Source: Novosphingobium sp. SG707 (GTDB lineage: Bacteria; Pseudomonadota; Alphaproteobacteria; Sphingomonadales; Sphingomonadaceae). Taken from it: 64,000 bases of DNA. Shown here one piece after another: positions 63,672-64,000 of the stretch (positions are counted from its first letter, which is position 1; every line of letters begins with the position of its first letter). The notes under the pieces were generated by a model. It saw only the letters and a list, made by a program, of their open reading frames with translations, ran no database searches and was not told the origin of the DNA. The position numbers were made by a program, and so were the translations under genes. The stretch spans positions 254,833 through 318,832 of the forward strand of contig NZ_JAAZQL010000003.1 of NCBI RefSeq assembly GCF_012275515.1, read 5' to 3'.

Positions 63672-63950
63672 TCAGACATTGAGCCGGGCGCGCATTTCCT
63701 TGCCCGGCTTGAAGAAGGGCACTTTCTTGCCCGGCACGTCCACCGCTTCGCCGGTGCGCGGATTGCGCCCCTTTCGCGGATCGCGTTCGCGCGTCGAAAA
63801 GGCGCCAAACCCGCGCAGTTCCACCCGGCCGCCTTCGGCCAGACGCTGGGCGATTTCATCGAAAAACACATCGACGATCTTTTCCACATCGTCGGTGCGC
63901 AATTCGGGGTTAGCCTTGGCCAGTGCCTGCAACAATTCAGATCTGATCAT
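63672..63950 (-). CDS. ihfB: Integration host factor beta subunit
   Basis: The 92-residue protein has the HU/IHF fold with [24 protein letters not shown] and the DNA-intercalating arm [26 protein letters not shown], ending [16 protein letters not shown]. The RGFGAF and KGRNPRTG spacing with the C-terminal motif fits IHF-beta rather than HU. With IHF-alpha it bends DNA in recombination, replication and transcription. The ATG at 63950 follows GAGGGGG. Confidence 0.9.
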   Translation of the reverse strand: MIRSELLQALAKANPELRTDDVEKIVDVFFDEIAQRLAEGGRVELRGFGAFSTRERDPRKGRNPRTGEAVDVPGKKVPFFKPGKEMRARLNV

Positions 63951-64000
63951 GAATATACCCCCTCTGGGCCGCGGTCCCATTCCAATGGCCCGACCGATCA

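Overview
The window is GC-rich chromosome of an alphaproteobacterium, most likely a sphingomonad (Novosphingobium-like). The gene repertoire suggests this: a cysD-cysNC-cysQ sulfate operon, a very large NAD-glutamate dehydrogenase, an oxidative sugar-acid dehydrogenase, queG, ihfB and Gtr-type glycan genes. It is interrupted by one long accessory block with lower-GC stretches. The assignment rests on gene content, not on a database match.

Left chromosomal arm (1-12287): an MFS exporter, an alpha-ketoglutarate-semialdehyde dehydrogenase behind a LacI-type operator, trxC overlapping a truncated haemoglobin, an M20 peptidase overlapping a KgtP-like transporter, the cysD-cysNC-DUF2061-cysQ operon, and an XRE regulator divergent from a methyltransferase.

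Accessory block (12293-37661): I read this as one complete Tn7-like transposon of 25,369 bp. Its ends are inverted repeats beginning TGTCCAGTGACAC (18 of 20 terminal bases match). It is flanked by a perfect 5-bp duplication, GGAGA, at 12288-12292 and 37662-37666. The right end lies 7 bp from the encoded CCA of an intact tRNA-Gln gene, as Tn7 lies beside glmS. The machinery is TnsA, TnsB, TnsC and a TniQ whose C-terminus looks like an AbrB antitoxin DNA-binding domain. tniQ overlaps a gene for a small Phd-like protein, and a Ner-like regulator sits upstream of tnsA. Cargo left of the machinery is a ParDE toxin-antitoxin, a decayed parE copy, an orphan Xre/MbcA antitoxin, a serine recombinase with a truncated ParB, and a 3'-truncated defence-type reverse transcriptase. 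Cargo right of it is a helicase-methylase-ATPase (Hma-like) anti-phage operon, IS debris and a two-gene CBASS (CD-NTase plus SLATT effector). The element is therefore a mobile defence island parked beside a tRNA gene.

Right chromosomal arm (37667-64000): tRNA-Gln, ppx/gppA and rlmE, a siderophore-interacting protein, thrS, a hydrolase and a TPR protein, NAD-glutamate dehydrogenase, queG, an ABC exporter pair, and a Tat-exported MsrB. Then comes a glycan-modification cluster with two GtrA flippase-like proteins, GT2 and GT4 glycosyltransferases, two GT-C-like membrane proteins, a FAD mutase-like enzyme and a methyltransferase. The arm ends with tRNA-Leu and ihfB. A roughly 220-bp palindromic repeat occurs three times here, twice between convergent genes.
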